Source: a virus
IMG/VR virus record: IMGVR_UViG_3300034198_025411
Location: 1-23,132 of that record
DNA: 23,132 nucleotides
Reading direction: 5' to 3' (one strand)
Positions 8,654-16,759 of the stretch are shown here, piece after piece. The notes below the pieces were generated by a model. The model had not been told where the DNA came from. It did not search any database and saw nothing but the letters and a program-made list of their open reading frames with translations. Within the stretch, counting starts at the first letter, position 1. Each line of letters starts with the position of its first letter. The position numbers and the translations under genes were made by a program.

Positions 8654-11251
8654 TTACTCGGCGCCCTTGATGCCCATGCGGCGGGCGATGTCGCTCTCGA
8701 CCTTGTCGATGGTCGTCGTCGGAGCGACCTCGTGGCGGTCACCGAGACCCGAGATGCCTCGGCCGGCGGAAGCCGGACGAGCCTCGCTCAGGATCTGCTC
8801 GGCGTATGCCTTCTCGGCCTCGATCAGCTCGTTGACCTTGGCCTCAGCGGCCTCGCGGTCGAGCGTGTGATCCTCGGCGAGGATGGGCTCGACGATGCTC
8901 GCGCGAACGCGGTCAGCGGCGGCGGTCGGCAGCTCGGCGGCCGTGAGGGCCTCGGTCACCAGCACGTCCTGCTCGGCCTTGGCGGCCTGCTCGGCGGCCT
9001 CGACCAGCTTGGCGTCGCGCTCGGCGATCTCGGCCTCCAGCTCGGCGACGCGAGTGGCGAGCTCCTCGACGCGACCGTTGTCGGCCTCGAGAACCTCGAT
9101 GATGTCAGGGCGCTGCTCGCGCAGCGTGGTGACCGCGTCGGTCACCGTCATGGTGTTGAGCACGTTGATCTCCAGCTCCTTGGCTCGTGCGGGTTGATAG
9201 GACTCCCAGATGGCATCGACGCGGCCACCGGCACCAGGCTCGGTGACCCAGTCGACGCTGAGAGCTCGGGTGAAGCGCTCGACCACGTCGGTCAAGCGAC
9301 CGTCGACCTTCTTGCGCTGGACCTGGCCCTGCGCGAAGATCGAAAGGCCGACGTCAGGCAGGGCATCGTTCTCCTGCAACTGCTTCAGAAAGTCTCCGAA
9401 CCAGTTCTGCACGATCTTGATGCGCGCCTGCGCGGCGCCGGTCTGAGGGTCGATCCAGGTCTCCTTGATGGTGGAGACCCAGTCCGTCAGGCTGCGCTCG
9501 GGCCGATCTCGCATCTCGCTGGCCGAAGCGTGGTTGACGAACATCTTGCGCCCGTCGAACATGCCGTTGTTGATCGCCTCGGCGATGGCATCGGACGGGT
9601 AGTAGCGCGAACCCGAGCGGTTGAGCCCAGGAGTGATGATCGTGACGACCATCTCGTTCTTGTTGAGCACGGAGTCCGAGGACGGGTTGATCGCCTCGGC
9701 GAAGTCCTGCTCGTTGGAAGTGATCTCGTTTGGCACATCGGAAAGTGTACCAACAGATTCGCTCATCTTGCTAGCTCCAGTGCCGATGGGGGTGCCGAGC
9801 ACCTTGTGAGCCTTGCGGATCACCTTGGCTCGCTCCGCGGCGGTCAGGTCAGAACGGTGGACGTACGACAGGGCGGCACGAGCGTGGGCCTTGTCGGGAA
9901 TGGGGAACTTGTACTCCTTCGCGCCGCTAGGCAGCGTGCGAACGACGGTGGCGTGACGCTTGCGCATCGAGGCGGAGAGGCCCTCCGCCAGCGCGAGCTC
10001 GAGATCGCTGCCCTCCGCGAGGTGCGCGGGCATCTTCTCGCCGCTGGTGTGCACCGACTTCCAGGCGGCGGCGACCTTGCTGCGCACAGCCGCGACCTCA
10101 CCCTTGGGCAGCTGCACCTGGTTGCCGCGGAACCCGCTGGGGCTCAGCGCCATGGCGGCGCGAGCGATCGAGGCGCGCGTGACCTTCTTGGAGGGGTCCT
10201 CCCAGAGGCGCATCTTCCAGGTCGAGGGCTTCTGTGGGTCAGGAACGTAGGCGTAGGCGGACGCGGGGAACCTCATTCCCATGTCGGTCTTGTATACGCC
10301 GTCGGCCTCCGCGACGTCCTCGCTCTGGATGCCCAGCGACGCGCGTAGCTGCCAGGCCCACTTCTGGTGCATGTCGATGCGCTCGGCGAGGAAGTTGGCG
10401 ATGCCCTGCTGATTCTCAGCCGTAGCCTGATCGAAGATGGCCATCAGCTGCACCAGCACGAAGTCGTTGATGCTGAGCACCATCTGAGCCAGCGACGACT
10501 CGCCGTCGGCGGGGTCAGCGGGGTCCTGCAGCGTGCGGATCGCCACGAGGTCTGTCATCGAGTACGGCGTGTCGTAGCCCAGCTTGAGCATGAACTCGGC
10601 GATCGTGTCGATGGAGTCGAAGACGTCCTCGTAGATCTCGCCAAATAGCTCGTGGTACTGCGCGAAGTCCTGTCCCTTGACCGTCCAGTGCGCGCCGTGC
10701 GTCAGGTGGTACATGGTCACCACGTTGGCCAACAGCTCGGGGAGCTGCTGAATCAGAGGTCGGCCGTCGGTGGCCTCAGAGATGTCCATGGAGTCCTCGA
10801 TGTGAAAGATAGTAGCGTGTGTGCCATCGTCTACCTCAGCCGTCGGGCGCTCGGAGCTAGCGCGAGGATGGTTGAGCGGCAGAAGATCGTTGTCGGTGAC
10901 GTACTTAGTGTTTTCGGGCGAGCCGTGGTTCAGTAGATACAGGAAGGCGTTGACGCGTCCCATCGCCCACTGGTTGCGAGTCATGCCGGGCCGATGGCTG
11001 GTGGAGAAGGCGCCGGCGCCGCGTCGGTACACCGCCTTGAGAGCGGCGAGGGTCGTGCGGTACTTGCCGCCGGAGTTGTGCTCGGCCACCTTGGCCCGCA
11101 GCGCCTTGGTGACCTCTGGCGTGAAGGTAACGGCTTGTCCGTTTGACGCAGAACCTCGGGGGTTGCGCTTGGAACCATGGACTCGCTCGCTGGGCTTTGC
11201 AGGAGTAGACTTTCGCTCGCCCTTCGCCTCGATGTAGATCTCGTCGGTCAC
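8654..11251 (-). CDS. Capsid assembly polyprotein: Dps-like domain, prohead protease-like domain and scaffold
   Basis: This 865-residue protein joins several parts. Residues about 40-125 are a helical region of a type found in phage head polyproteins (KYRTTLAALKAVYRRGAGAF...MGRVNAFLYLL). Residues about 166-308 resemble a Dps/ferritin-like four-helix domain: THGAHWTVKGQDFAQYHELF, then EDVFDSIDTIAEFML (His188, His200, Asp215 and Glu219 match the usual ferroxidase pattern), and a closing helix FLAERIDMHQKWAWQLRASL. Residues about 370-490 hold two short helical motifs seen in phage capsid proteins. Residues about 530-690 look like a maturation protease, with candidate His574 (VNHAS) and Ser637 (VGLSI). 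Residues 705-825 are a charged coiled coil, as in scaffolds. The start is a GTG at 11249-11251 that overlaps the upstream stop as GTGA. The catalytic residues are by-eye assignments. Confidence 0.8.
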   Translation of the reverse strand: MTDEIYIEAKGERKSTPAKPSERVHGSKRNPRGSASNGQAVTFTPEVTKALRAKVAEHNSGGKYRTTLAALKAVYRRGAGAFSTSHRPGMTRNQWAMGRVNAFLYLLNHGSPENTKYVTDNDLLPLNHPRASSERPTAEVDDGTHATIFHIEDSMDISEATDGRPLIQQLPELLANVVTMYHLTHGAHWTVKGQDFAQYHELFGEIYEDVFDSIDTIAEFMLKLGYDTPYSMTDLVAIRTLQDPADPADGESSLAQMVLSINDFVLVQLMAIFDQATAENQQGIANFLAERIDMHQKWAWQLRASLGIQSEDVAEADGVYKTDMGMRFPASAYAYVPDPQKPSTWKMRLWEDPSKKVTRASIARAAMALSPSGFRGNQVQLPKGEVAAVRSKVAAAWKSVHTSGEKMPAHLAEGSDLELALAEGLSASMRKRHATVVRTLPSGAKEYKFPIPDKAHARAALSYVHRSDLTAAERAKVIRKAHKVLGTPIGTGASKMSESVGTLSDVPNEITSNEQDFAEAINPSSDSVLNKNEMVVTIITPGLNRSGSRYYPSDAIAEAINNGMFDGRKMFVNHASASEMRDRPERSLTDWVSTIKETWIDPQTGAAQARIKIVQNWFGDFLKQLQENDALPDVGLSIFAQGQVQRKKVDGRLTDVVERFTRALSVDWVTEPGAGGRVDAIWESYQPARAKELEINVLNTMTVTDAVTTLREQRPDIIEVLEADNGRVEELATRVAELEAEIAERDAKLVEAAEQAAKAEQDVLVTEALTAAELPTAAADRVRASIVEPILAEDHTLDREAAEAKVNELIEAEKAYAEQILSEARPASAGRGISGLGDRHEVAPTTTIDKVESDIARRMGIKGAE

Positions 11252-12255
11252 TGTGCGAGCTGATCTTCGGGAATCACCCACAACTTGCAGATGCCCTCGG
11301 GGTCGATCTGTCCGGCGACGACCTCGCACGCTCCGGCCTCGAAGAACTCGCAGTGCTGGCACACGAGTCCCTCCGCCTTGAAGGGATTTTTGTCACCCGG
11401 CGCGTAGTGAGCTCCGTCGGCACTCGTGCCCTGATCGTACTGCCCAAACTCCTCGACGACGTCCTCGGTGCTGTGGATCTGAGCGATCTGGCGATCGTTG
11501 TAGCGCGAGTAGTCCTCGCCGTCCTCCTGCGGACCGTCGTTCATCATCAACTCGAGCGGGTCGATGCCGGCGTCCTCGGAGACGGCCCCGTGCCCGTCCT
11601 CGTACGTGGACGCGGCGGCCTGCTCAGCCTGGTCTTCCGCGGCGTCGATCTGCATCACGCGGCGCAGCATGTCCGTGAGCTGCTGGGCCATGGCGTCGAA
11701 CTGCGCTGCGTTCTCGGCATCTCCGTTGGCGGTTGCCTCGTCTGCCATCGACTGCGCTACGGAGCGGGCCGCGGTGGCGATCATCTGAAACTCATCGCTG
11801 CCGTCGGCGTGGTCCTCGGTCAACGTGGTGTAGGGAGCCAGATCGCTGAGGATCACCTCGAGCATCTGAGCCTCGGTCTCGTCGAGCAGCAGGTCGTAGT
11901 CCGTCTGCTCGATCGTCATGGTGTGCTGCTCGCGCATGGGGTTGTCCTTGAGTTGTCGGGCTACCTTGGCCGACCAGGAGGCGCCGGGATCTCCGCCCCA
12001 TGCCATCCAGGCGACGTAGCCAGGTGTTTCGCTACCCGCCTTGCCCCAGTCGGGCTTGCGGTCAACTGCGTGTCGAGAAAAGAAGGAGTGCATGCGCTTG
12101 ACGTGCGCGGGCGTGAGGCGCTCGCCGTTGGCGATCTTGTGCGCTCGCTCGAGCGTCGCTGGCATAAAGCCGTCGCCGGCCTTGCCAGCCTGCACGAGCG
12201 CGATGCCACGCTTGGCAGCAGCGCGTACGCCAGCTGGGGGAACTAGATCTGCCAT
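11248..12255 (-). CDS. Head-module protein with C-terminal four-cysteine motif, 335 aa
   Basis: Residues 1-103 (VPPAGVRAAAKRGIALVQAG..., then RLTPAHVKRMHSFFSRHAVDR..., WMAWGGDPGASW) form a helical domain that recurs in phage capsid-protease polyproteins. The middle (about 110-285) is acidic and helical (EDQAEQAAASTYEDGHG), probably flexible. The last 40 residues contain Cys299, Cys302, Cys310 and Cys323 in a C-x2-C...C...C arrangement followed by LW, a pattern like small high-potential iron-sulfur or zinc modules found in some phage head proteins. Its ATG overlaps the upstream TGA (TGATG) and its stop overlaps the next start (GTGA). It was possibly once part of the downstream polyprotein. Exact role unknown. 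Confidence 0.75.
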   Translation of the reverse strand: MADLVPPAGVRAAAKRGIALVQAGKAGDGFMPATLERAHKIANGERLTPAHVKRMHSFFSRHAVDRKPDWGKAGSETPGYVAWMAWGGDPGASWSAKVARQLKDNPMREQHTMTIEQTDYDLLLDETEAQMLEVILSDLAPYTTLTEDHADGSDEFQMIATAARSVAQSMADEATANGDAENAAQFDAMAQQLTDMLRRVMQIDAAEDQAEQAAASTYEDGHGAVSEDAGIDPLELMMNDGPQEDGEDYSRYNDRQIAQIHSTEDVVEEFGQYDQGTSADGAHYAPGDKNPFKAEGLVCQHCEFFEAGACEVVAGQIDPEGICKLWVIPEDQLAQ

Positions 12256-12539
12256 CAGTTTACCGAGTGCCCAACAAACCAGACCATGAGCGCCAGAAGA
12301 CCTCCCGCGATCACGGTGCCAATCATCTGTACGATCTGCTGCCTAGTCATGCGCCCTCTACGATTCATCTCCATCATCAGCTCGTCTGTGGCCTGCTCGG
12401 CAGCCTCCTGCTTTGCCACGTTGGTCTCGAGCTTGGTCACGCGCCCGTTAGTGCGCTTTACCTCGGTGTGGATCTCCTTGAGGGTTGCCTCTAGCTGATC
12501 GAGACGGTGCAGGATGATCTGGATGTCGGCCGGACTCAC
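12255..12539 (-). CDS. XhlA-like coiled-coil protein with C-terminal membrane anchor, 94 aa
   Basis: Residues about 8-55 form an amphipathic heptad pattern (IILHRLDQLEATLKEIHTEV...), followed by a basic patch (RRGRMTR) and a single membrane segment at about 70-90. This is the outline of XhlA-type proteins that accompany holins, but it is also shared by other phage membrane anchors, and here it lies between portal and head-assembly genes rather than in the lysis cassette. The start is GTG with AGGAG 6 nt upstream, overlapping the portal stop. A second lysis factor or a spanin-like regulator are possible; unproven. Confidence 0.6.
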   Translation of the reverse strand: MSPADIQIILHRLDQLEATLKEIHTEVKRTNGRVTKLETNVAKQEAAEQATDELMMEMNRRGRMTRQQIVQMIGTVIAGGLLALMVWFVGHSVN

Positions 12540-12548
12540 GGGCTACTC

Positions 12549-14273
12549 CTAGTAGGACGCGGAGGGGGTAGAGGCAGCAGATGTGCCGGGAGGGGTGGGC
12601 GTTCCGGGAGTGACTACGGCCGGCTTGTCCTCGGGAAGCGAACCGCTACCCTCGCCCGGCTGGGCGGCGGCGGCGGCGGCTTGAGGCTGGCCGTTGAGAG
12701 ATACTGGCGGCAGGTGAACTGCCGTGATCTGGTCTGCTCCCTCGTGATCGAGCTGCGACAAGATGGCCTCGGTGTTGGGAAGATCCATCGCGTTCATGGC
12801 GTAACGTGCCGCTTCGCGTACTGGAACCAGGCCTGCCTTGGTCAGCGTGTCCATGGCGTCCGACACCTGCTTGAGGTCAGCGCGCAGGATCGGCGGAGCC
12901 TTGACGGTAACGATCTGCTGGTTGTTCTCTGAGATCAGTCGACGGCTTACGATGCGATCGTTATCATCGGTATGTTCGCTGAGCTCTACTGAGTCGATGC
13001 GACCGGCCTCGATGCCCTTGGCGACAACGTAAGACAGGATGTTGGAGTAGACGCTCTCCCAGAGCCGCTGGCGCGCCGCGAACTTCTTGAGCATCGGAAG
13101 CTCCATGGCGGTGGCGGTCGCGAGGTTAGCGTTGCCGGCATCGCCGAAGTAGTGCTCCATGATGCCCATGCCGGCTCCCGCCATGAGGCGAATCTCGCGG
13201 GCATCGCTGGGGCTGGTAGCCATGCCAGAGGTCTTGATGGGACTCAGCGTGACGTCGTCGTTCTCTACCTGCACGCCACCCGTCCCAGAAGGCGCCCAGG
13301 GTACGTCCTCCTGCGTGTTGAACGACGGCATCATGGCCTTGAGGCGCTGACGCACGCGCTCGAAGTCGCGTGGATCGTCGCCCTTGATCTTGGCCTTCCA
13401 CGCGAGCGTCGAGTAAGCCTTGACGATCGTCACCCAGTCCTGCAGCAGCTGGCGATGCGCCTTGGCCCAGTCGAGCGCCGGGTACATCTCGGTGTAGCCG
13501 CGCTTCTGCCACGAGATCCGGTTGAGGGCCACGTGGTAGATCAAGCCCTCTTGCAGCTTGACGCCGCGATCAAACTCACCCCACTTGCCCGGCGCGTAGT
13601 TGCGCCAGTCGGCGTAGTACCTGGTTTGCGTCGTTCCGGTCTTCCAGCTCTGACGACTCATGTCAAAGGTAACGGGTGCGTACTTTCGCTGGTAGTAGAG
13701 CGGACGTCGGTGATCATCTGGGGAACAGATGATCTCCGTGATCTCCTCGGGCGGTAGCGTTCGGACCTTGACGCGGTAGTCCTCGTCGACGAACAGCACG
13801 AAGAAGATCTCGCCGTCTACCTGCAGCTCGTTGGACTTCTGCTCCTGCGCCTGGAAGGCCGTGAGCTCAAGCTGGTTGTCCTCGTCCGTCCAGAAGCTCT
13901 CGATCTCAACCGCCACGTCCTCGATGTTAGATGCGTAGCGCAGTCCCTCGCCGAACGTGTAGTTTGTGGTCAGCGAGACCGCCTGGTGCATCAGCGGATC
14001 CTTGACCCAGAACTGACGCGCGATGCGGATCAGCTTGCGTCGCTCCTCCATCGGCAGCTCCGCAAGATCCGAGCGGTTCTCGACGATCGGCTGCCAGGTC
14101 AGGTAGTCGAGGCGCTGATTGATTTGATCAAGCGCGCTCTCGACGAGCATCGAGAACTCTTCTGGCGTAGATGCTTTGACTACAGCGTGGTCTACCTCGT
14201 CGAGCATCTCATCCAGTGCGCTGGCGACTTCTTGCTTGGAGTCATGCAGCTGCTTAGCAGAGCGCTTTGGCAT
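12549..14273 (-). CDS. Portal protein
   Basis: This 574-residue protein forms the dodecameric ring through which DNA enters the head. Supporting features are its place directly after the terminase, its length, and segments typical of SPP1/Mu-type portals: RIARQFWVKDPLMHQAVSLTTNYTFGEGL near residues 80-110, a wing with LNRISWQKRGYTEMYPALDWAKAH, the stem helices around TIVKAYSTLAWKAKIKG, and GMGIMEHYFGDAGNANLATATAMELPMLKKFAARQ, which matches the usual crown-proximal pattern. The last 60 residues are Ala, Pro and Ser rich and probably disordered. A weak AGGA precedes the ATG by 7 nt, and the gap from terL is 17 nt. Confidence 0.9.
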   Translation of the reverse strand: MPKRSAKQLHDSKQEVASALDEMLDEVDHAVVKASTPEEFSMLVESALDQINQRLDYLTWQPIVENRSDLAELPMEERRKLIRIARQFWVKDPLMHQAVSLTTNYTFGEGLRYASNIEDVAVEIESFWTDEDNQLELTAFQAQEQKSNELQVDGEIFFVLFVDEDYRVKVRTLPPEEITEIICSPDDHRRPLYYQRKYAPVTFDMSRQSWKTGTTQTRYYADWRNYAPGKWGEFDRGVKLQEGLIYHVALNRISWQKRGYTEMYPALDWAKAHRQLLQDWVTIVKAYSTLAWKAKIKGDDPRDFERVRQRLKAMMPSFNTQEDVPWAPSGTGGVQVENDDVTLSPIKTSGMATSPSDAREIRLMAGAGMGIMEHYFGDAGNANLATATAMELPMLKKFAARQRLWESVYSNILSYVVAKGIEAGRIDSVELSEHTDDNDRIVSRRLISENNQQIVTVKAPPILRADLKQVSDAMDTLTKAGLVPVREAARYAMNAMDLPNTEAILSQLDHEGADQITAVHLPPVSLNGQPQAAAAAAQPGEGSGSLPEDKPAVVTPGTPTPPGTSAASTPSASY

Positions 14274-14291
14274 GTGCGTATCCTATCAGGG

Positions 14292-15833
14292 TTACAGATC
14301 GCCGAGACCGGGAATCTGGATGTCTAGGTCCGGGGAGATGGGAGTCTGAGGTGGTTCCCACTTGAGAGTCGAGCTGATAACCTCGGGTCGCGGCACGAAC
14401 GTGCCCTGGATTGCGTAGCGTAGGGCATCTGGACCATGGTTGTCCTCGTCGGCCGGTTTGTCCGTGTTCTCCTTGATGTGATACCGATTGAGCTCGCCGC
14501 GAAGCTGCACGCATCGCTCGTGCACAAACAGCTTTGGGGCATCCTGACCAGGAGGCTTGAGGAAACGCCGAATCAGCGAGACGCCCTCCTGAATCTGGTA
14601 GGCGCGCGCCATCGTGACCAGATTGGACATCTGAAACTCGCGCACCGCAGCAGGGTCAGACGGATCACAAAATACGGGGGCGATCTCGTGCTCGCTATAC
14701 GTCTCGTCGTTGAGTCGAACCACCAGCATCGGAAAGCGATCAACCACCCTCCTGGCGGCCTCGCTCGGCGCCTGATGCCGAATGTACATCTCGTCGATAA
14801 CGTAGATGTCGTCGTTGGGCGTGCGAGCCATTAGCAGTACGACCAGCGGATCCTCATATCCCCAGTCGACCCCCGCAAACCACTCGAATCGCTGGTTCCA
14901 CGCCGGCCTGATGCGAGGGTCCAACACCGTCTGGTCCTTATGGCGAAACTCCTCGATGCGCAGGTAGGGAGGCAGATCCTCCTCCTTGACCACGTGGTGT
15001 GGGCCAAAGGTGTCGTAGACGAGGCCCTGACGAGACGGCTTCTCGACGAGCCACTGCGTCTCCCAGGTCTCCTGGTCCATCGTCAGGTACTTGGCGTAGA
15101 CGTCGTCGATCTCGTAGAAGCCCGTGGCCTTCTTGCACCACTTGCCATCGCAGAACCCCTCGCACGCCTTCATCGGGCACTGGTCGTAGCGATACGGGCA
15201 TCGCTTGACCACCTCGCGCACACACCACTGGCGCACGATCACGTTGTCCTTGCCCTGGGACTCCTCTACGACGTGGTACATCATGCCGTAGGCCTTGAAG
15301 CGCGTGGACGTCATCACGATGCCTGAGCGCACCATGCCGGTCGTAATCGGGATGGACAGGGCACCCTGGTAGATCTCGGGGGCCACCAGGTCGACCTCGT
15401 CGATGCGCAGCTTGGGAACGTGTGGAGAGTGCACCGACCGCTCCGAGGCCGGGAGAATCTCCAGCGAAGAGCCGTTGACGAACTCCGTCTTGGTGGACAG
15501 CGGGTTGCCGGCCAGCTTTGAGCTGAGCCCAGGGTCTCGCCTCAGCATGTTCTTAACGTGATCGTGACCACGCTTGGCCTGGGCGAGGTTGCCGGCGAGG
15601 CTGACGATGCCGCAGTTGGGCTTGAGGCTCATCTCGGCGAGGTTGAGTCCAGCGACGCCGATCGACTTTCCGCCATTACGACAGGCCAGTCCGATGATCT
15701 GGGGAGCTCGCTCGAAGAACGCATCGGCGAACATCTGAAACGGGGGATCGTGGTGCTCGCAGACGGCCAGGTTCGGCACGCGCATCTTGAGGCGCTTGCG
15801 GAACCAGTCGTCGAGCGTCTCGTCCTGGGTCAC
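14292..15833 (-). CDS. terL: Terminase large subunit (DNA-packaging ATPase and nuclease)
   Basis: The 513-residue protein has the ATPase and RNase H-like nuclease halves expected of TerL. Walker A is LACRNGGKS (49-57), a variant with CRNGG; Walker B is RIDEVD (143-148) and the coupling motif is TST (175-177). Nuclease acidic residues are seen at Asp323 in GVDWG, Asp390 in FCDPSDP and Asp469 in HGPDALRY. Between the two halves a cysteine cluster (Cys212, 219, 224, 228, 233) could bind zinc. The start is GTG, overlapping the TerS stop as GTGA. The packaging type (cos or pac) cannot be judged from this sequence. Confidence 0.93.
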   Translation of the reverse strand: MTQDETLDDWFRKRLKMRVPNLAVCEHHDPPFQMFADAFFERAPQIIGLACRNGGKSIGVAGLNLAEMSLKPNCGIVSLAGNLAQAKRGHDHVKNMLRRDPGLSSKLAGNPLSTKTEFVNGSSLEILPASERSVHSPHVPKLRIDEVDLVAPEIYQGALSIPITTGMVRSGIVMTSTRFKAYGMMYHVVEESQGKDNVIVRQWCVREVVKRCPYRYDQCPMKACEGFCDGKWCKKATGFYEIDDVYAKYLTMDQETWETQWLVEKPSRQGLVYDTFGPHHVVKEEDLPPYLRIEEFRHKDQTVLDPRIRPAWNQRFEWFAGVDWGYEDPLVVLLMARTPNDDIYVIDEMYIRHQAPSEAARRVVDRFPMLVVRLNDETYSEHEIAPVFCDPSDPAAVREFQMSNLVTMARAYQIQEGVSLIRRFLKPPGQDAPKLFVHERCVQLRGELNRYHIKENTDKPADEDNHGPDALRYAIQGTFVPRPEVISSTLKWEPPQTPISPDLDIQIPGLGDL

Positions 15834-16243
15834 TTTGCCTCGTCCGGCTCAGAAGCGTTCTGCTTCTGCAGCAGCCGGGCAGCGGCCTCCTCGTTGAGCA
15901 TCTCGCTCAAGGCGGTGTCGAGGTGATCTTCCAGCACGACGCGCTGAGCCTGCGGGCGCATGCGCTCGATGAGCTTGATCAGCTTCTCGATGTACTGGGG
16001 CATGACCTGGAGCGGCACGCGCCACTCGCTACCGGTCATCACGGCGGCCGCGCATCTCTCGATGGTGAGCCGCACGAGGGCGATCTCTCGACGGAGGTCG
16101 TCGAAGTCCGGGTCGGTGACGAGATGGTCGAACAGCGCCTTCTCGTCCTCGGTAAGGTTCTTGCGATAGAGGCCGTGCTTCTCGCGCTTGCCGCCTCCCA
16201 GAGGCGGCTCGCCTCCCAGCTTCTGTTCGTCGTCGTTGCTCAT
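15830..16243 (-). CDS. Probable terminase small subunit, 137 aa
   Basis: The call rests mainly on position: the gene directly precedes and overlaps terL and is of suitable length. The N-terminus is Gly and Lys rich (GGGKREKHGLYRKNLTEDEKALFD), a phrase common in small terminase-like phage proteins, and the body is helical (about 45-125) with a charged C-terminus. No classic helix-turn-helix is visible. AGGAG lies just upstream of the ATG, and a strong hairpin ends only 15 nt before the start codon. Confidence 0.7.
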   Translation of the reverse strand: MSNDDEQKLGGEPPLGGGKREKHGLYRKNLTEDEKALFDHLVTDPDFDDLRREIALVRLTIERCAAAVMTGSEWRVPLQVMPQYIEKLIKLIERMRPQAQRVVLEDHLDTALSEMLNEEAAARLLQKQNASEPDEAK

Positions 16244-16258
16244 GGTGCTCCTAAAACA

Positions 16259-16288
16259 GTAACGGCGGGTCCGAAGACCCGCCGTTAC
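16259..16288 (-). terminator. Hairpin terminator or processing site just before the packaging genes
   Basis: A perfect 13-bp inverted repeat (16259-16271 with 16276-16288) with a TTCG loop on the minus-strand transcript is followed by TGTTTTAGGAGC. The T-run makes it terminator-like, yet the same bases run into the ribosome site of the small terminase gene, and no convincing promoter lies between. It may therefore be an attenuator, antitermination point or RNA-processing hairpin. Confidence 0.75.
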
Positions 16289-16373
16289 CAGCCACCCGGA
16301 GAGATGACGCCCAAGCGCAGTATCCCAGGGTGACCGTGACGGTCGGGTTCAGTTGATGCTTCAACCTATCAAG

Positions 16374-16550
16374 TCAGATCTTGACCTCGGTGAAGCCGTC
16401 TCGCACCTGCTGGTCGATGTCTCGCAGAGCCTTGGCCAGCAGTCGAGCGGTCGTGAAGCTCTTGGACCAACCGCGCTCGGCGGCGATGCGCTCTACCTCT
16501 GCCTTGATCTCTGGCGCTACGCAGCAGGAAAGGATGGGAGATTCAGCCAT
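16374..16550 (-). CDS. Small ribbon-helix-helix-like protein, 58 aa
   Basis: Translated by eye from ATG at 16548-16550 to TGA at 16374-16376. The segment PEIKAEVERIAAERGWSKSF followed by an Ala and Leu rich helix resembles the Arc/MetJ ribbon-helix-helix fold of small DNA-binding proteins, with LSCCVAPEI as the candidate beta strand. If so it could be a phage regulator, dimeric and DNA-binding. There is no ribosome site, and the start lies 2 nt after the upstream stop, so translation is probably coupled. Confidence 0.55.
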   Translation of the reverse strand: MAESPILSCCVAPEIKAEVERIAAERGWSKSFTTARLLAKALRDIDQQVRDGFTEVKI

Positions 16551-16552
16551 GG

Positions 16553-16759
16553 CTATAGGCTAGCATGGGGTTTTGGTAGCCAGGCGGTAACGACGAAGGC
16601 GATCGACCCGTTGGCCGTCACAGAGCGCCTAGGAGCTCCTACTCGAGGGTACCTAGAGCGCAGATCATCCTGCGCTATGCCAAAAGAGGCATAGGTCTTG
16701 CCCTCCATCGCCCACGCCCCTCCGTGGTATTCGATCACCACGTCGACGCTAGAGGTCAC
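16553..16759 (-). CDS. Small protein of unknown function, 68 aa
   Basis: The GTG start has GGAGGGAG about 8 nt upstream and overlaps the end of the ParB-like paralogue by 11 nt, supporting a coupled gene. The protein is compact, with VDVVIEYHGGAWAMEGKTYASF and an FVVTAWLP strand, suggesting a small alpha/beta or beta fold. I recognise no family. It belongs to the same transcript as its neighbours. Confidence 0.6.
   Translation of the reverse strand: MTSSVDVVIEYHGGAWAMEGKTYASFGIAQDDLRSRYPRVGAPRRSVTANGSIAFVVTAWLPKPHASL

Noticed and set aside
8732-10348. Long plus-strand open frame opposite the capsid polyprotein
   Set aside because: Composition is that of an antisense shadow; the minus strand encodes recognisable Dps-like, protease-like and coiled-coil segments.
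16300-16373. tRNA-like stretch containing GGTTCAGTT before the small terminase gene
   Set aside because: The T-arm-like string has no matching stem, and no acceptor or anticodon stems can be folded around it.
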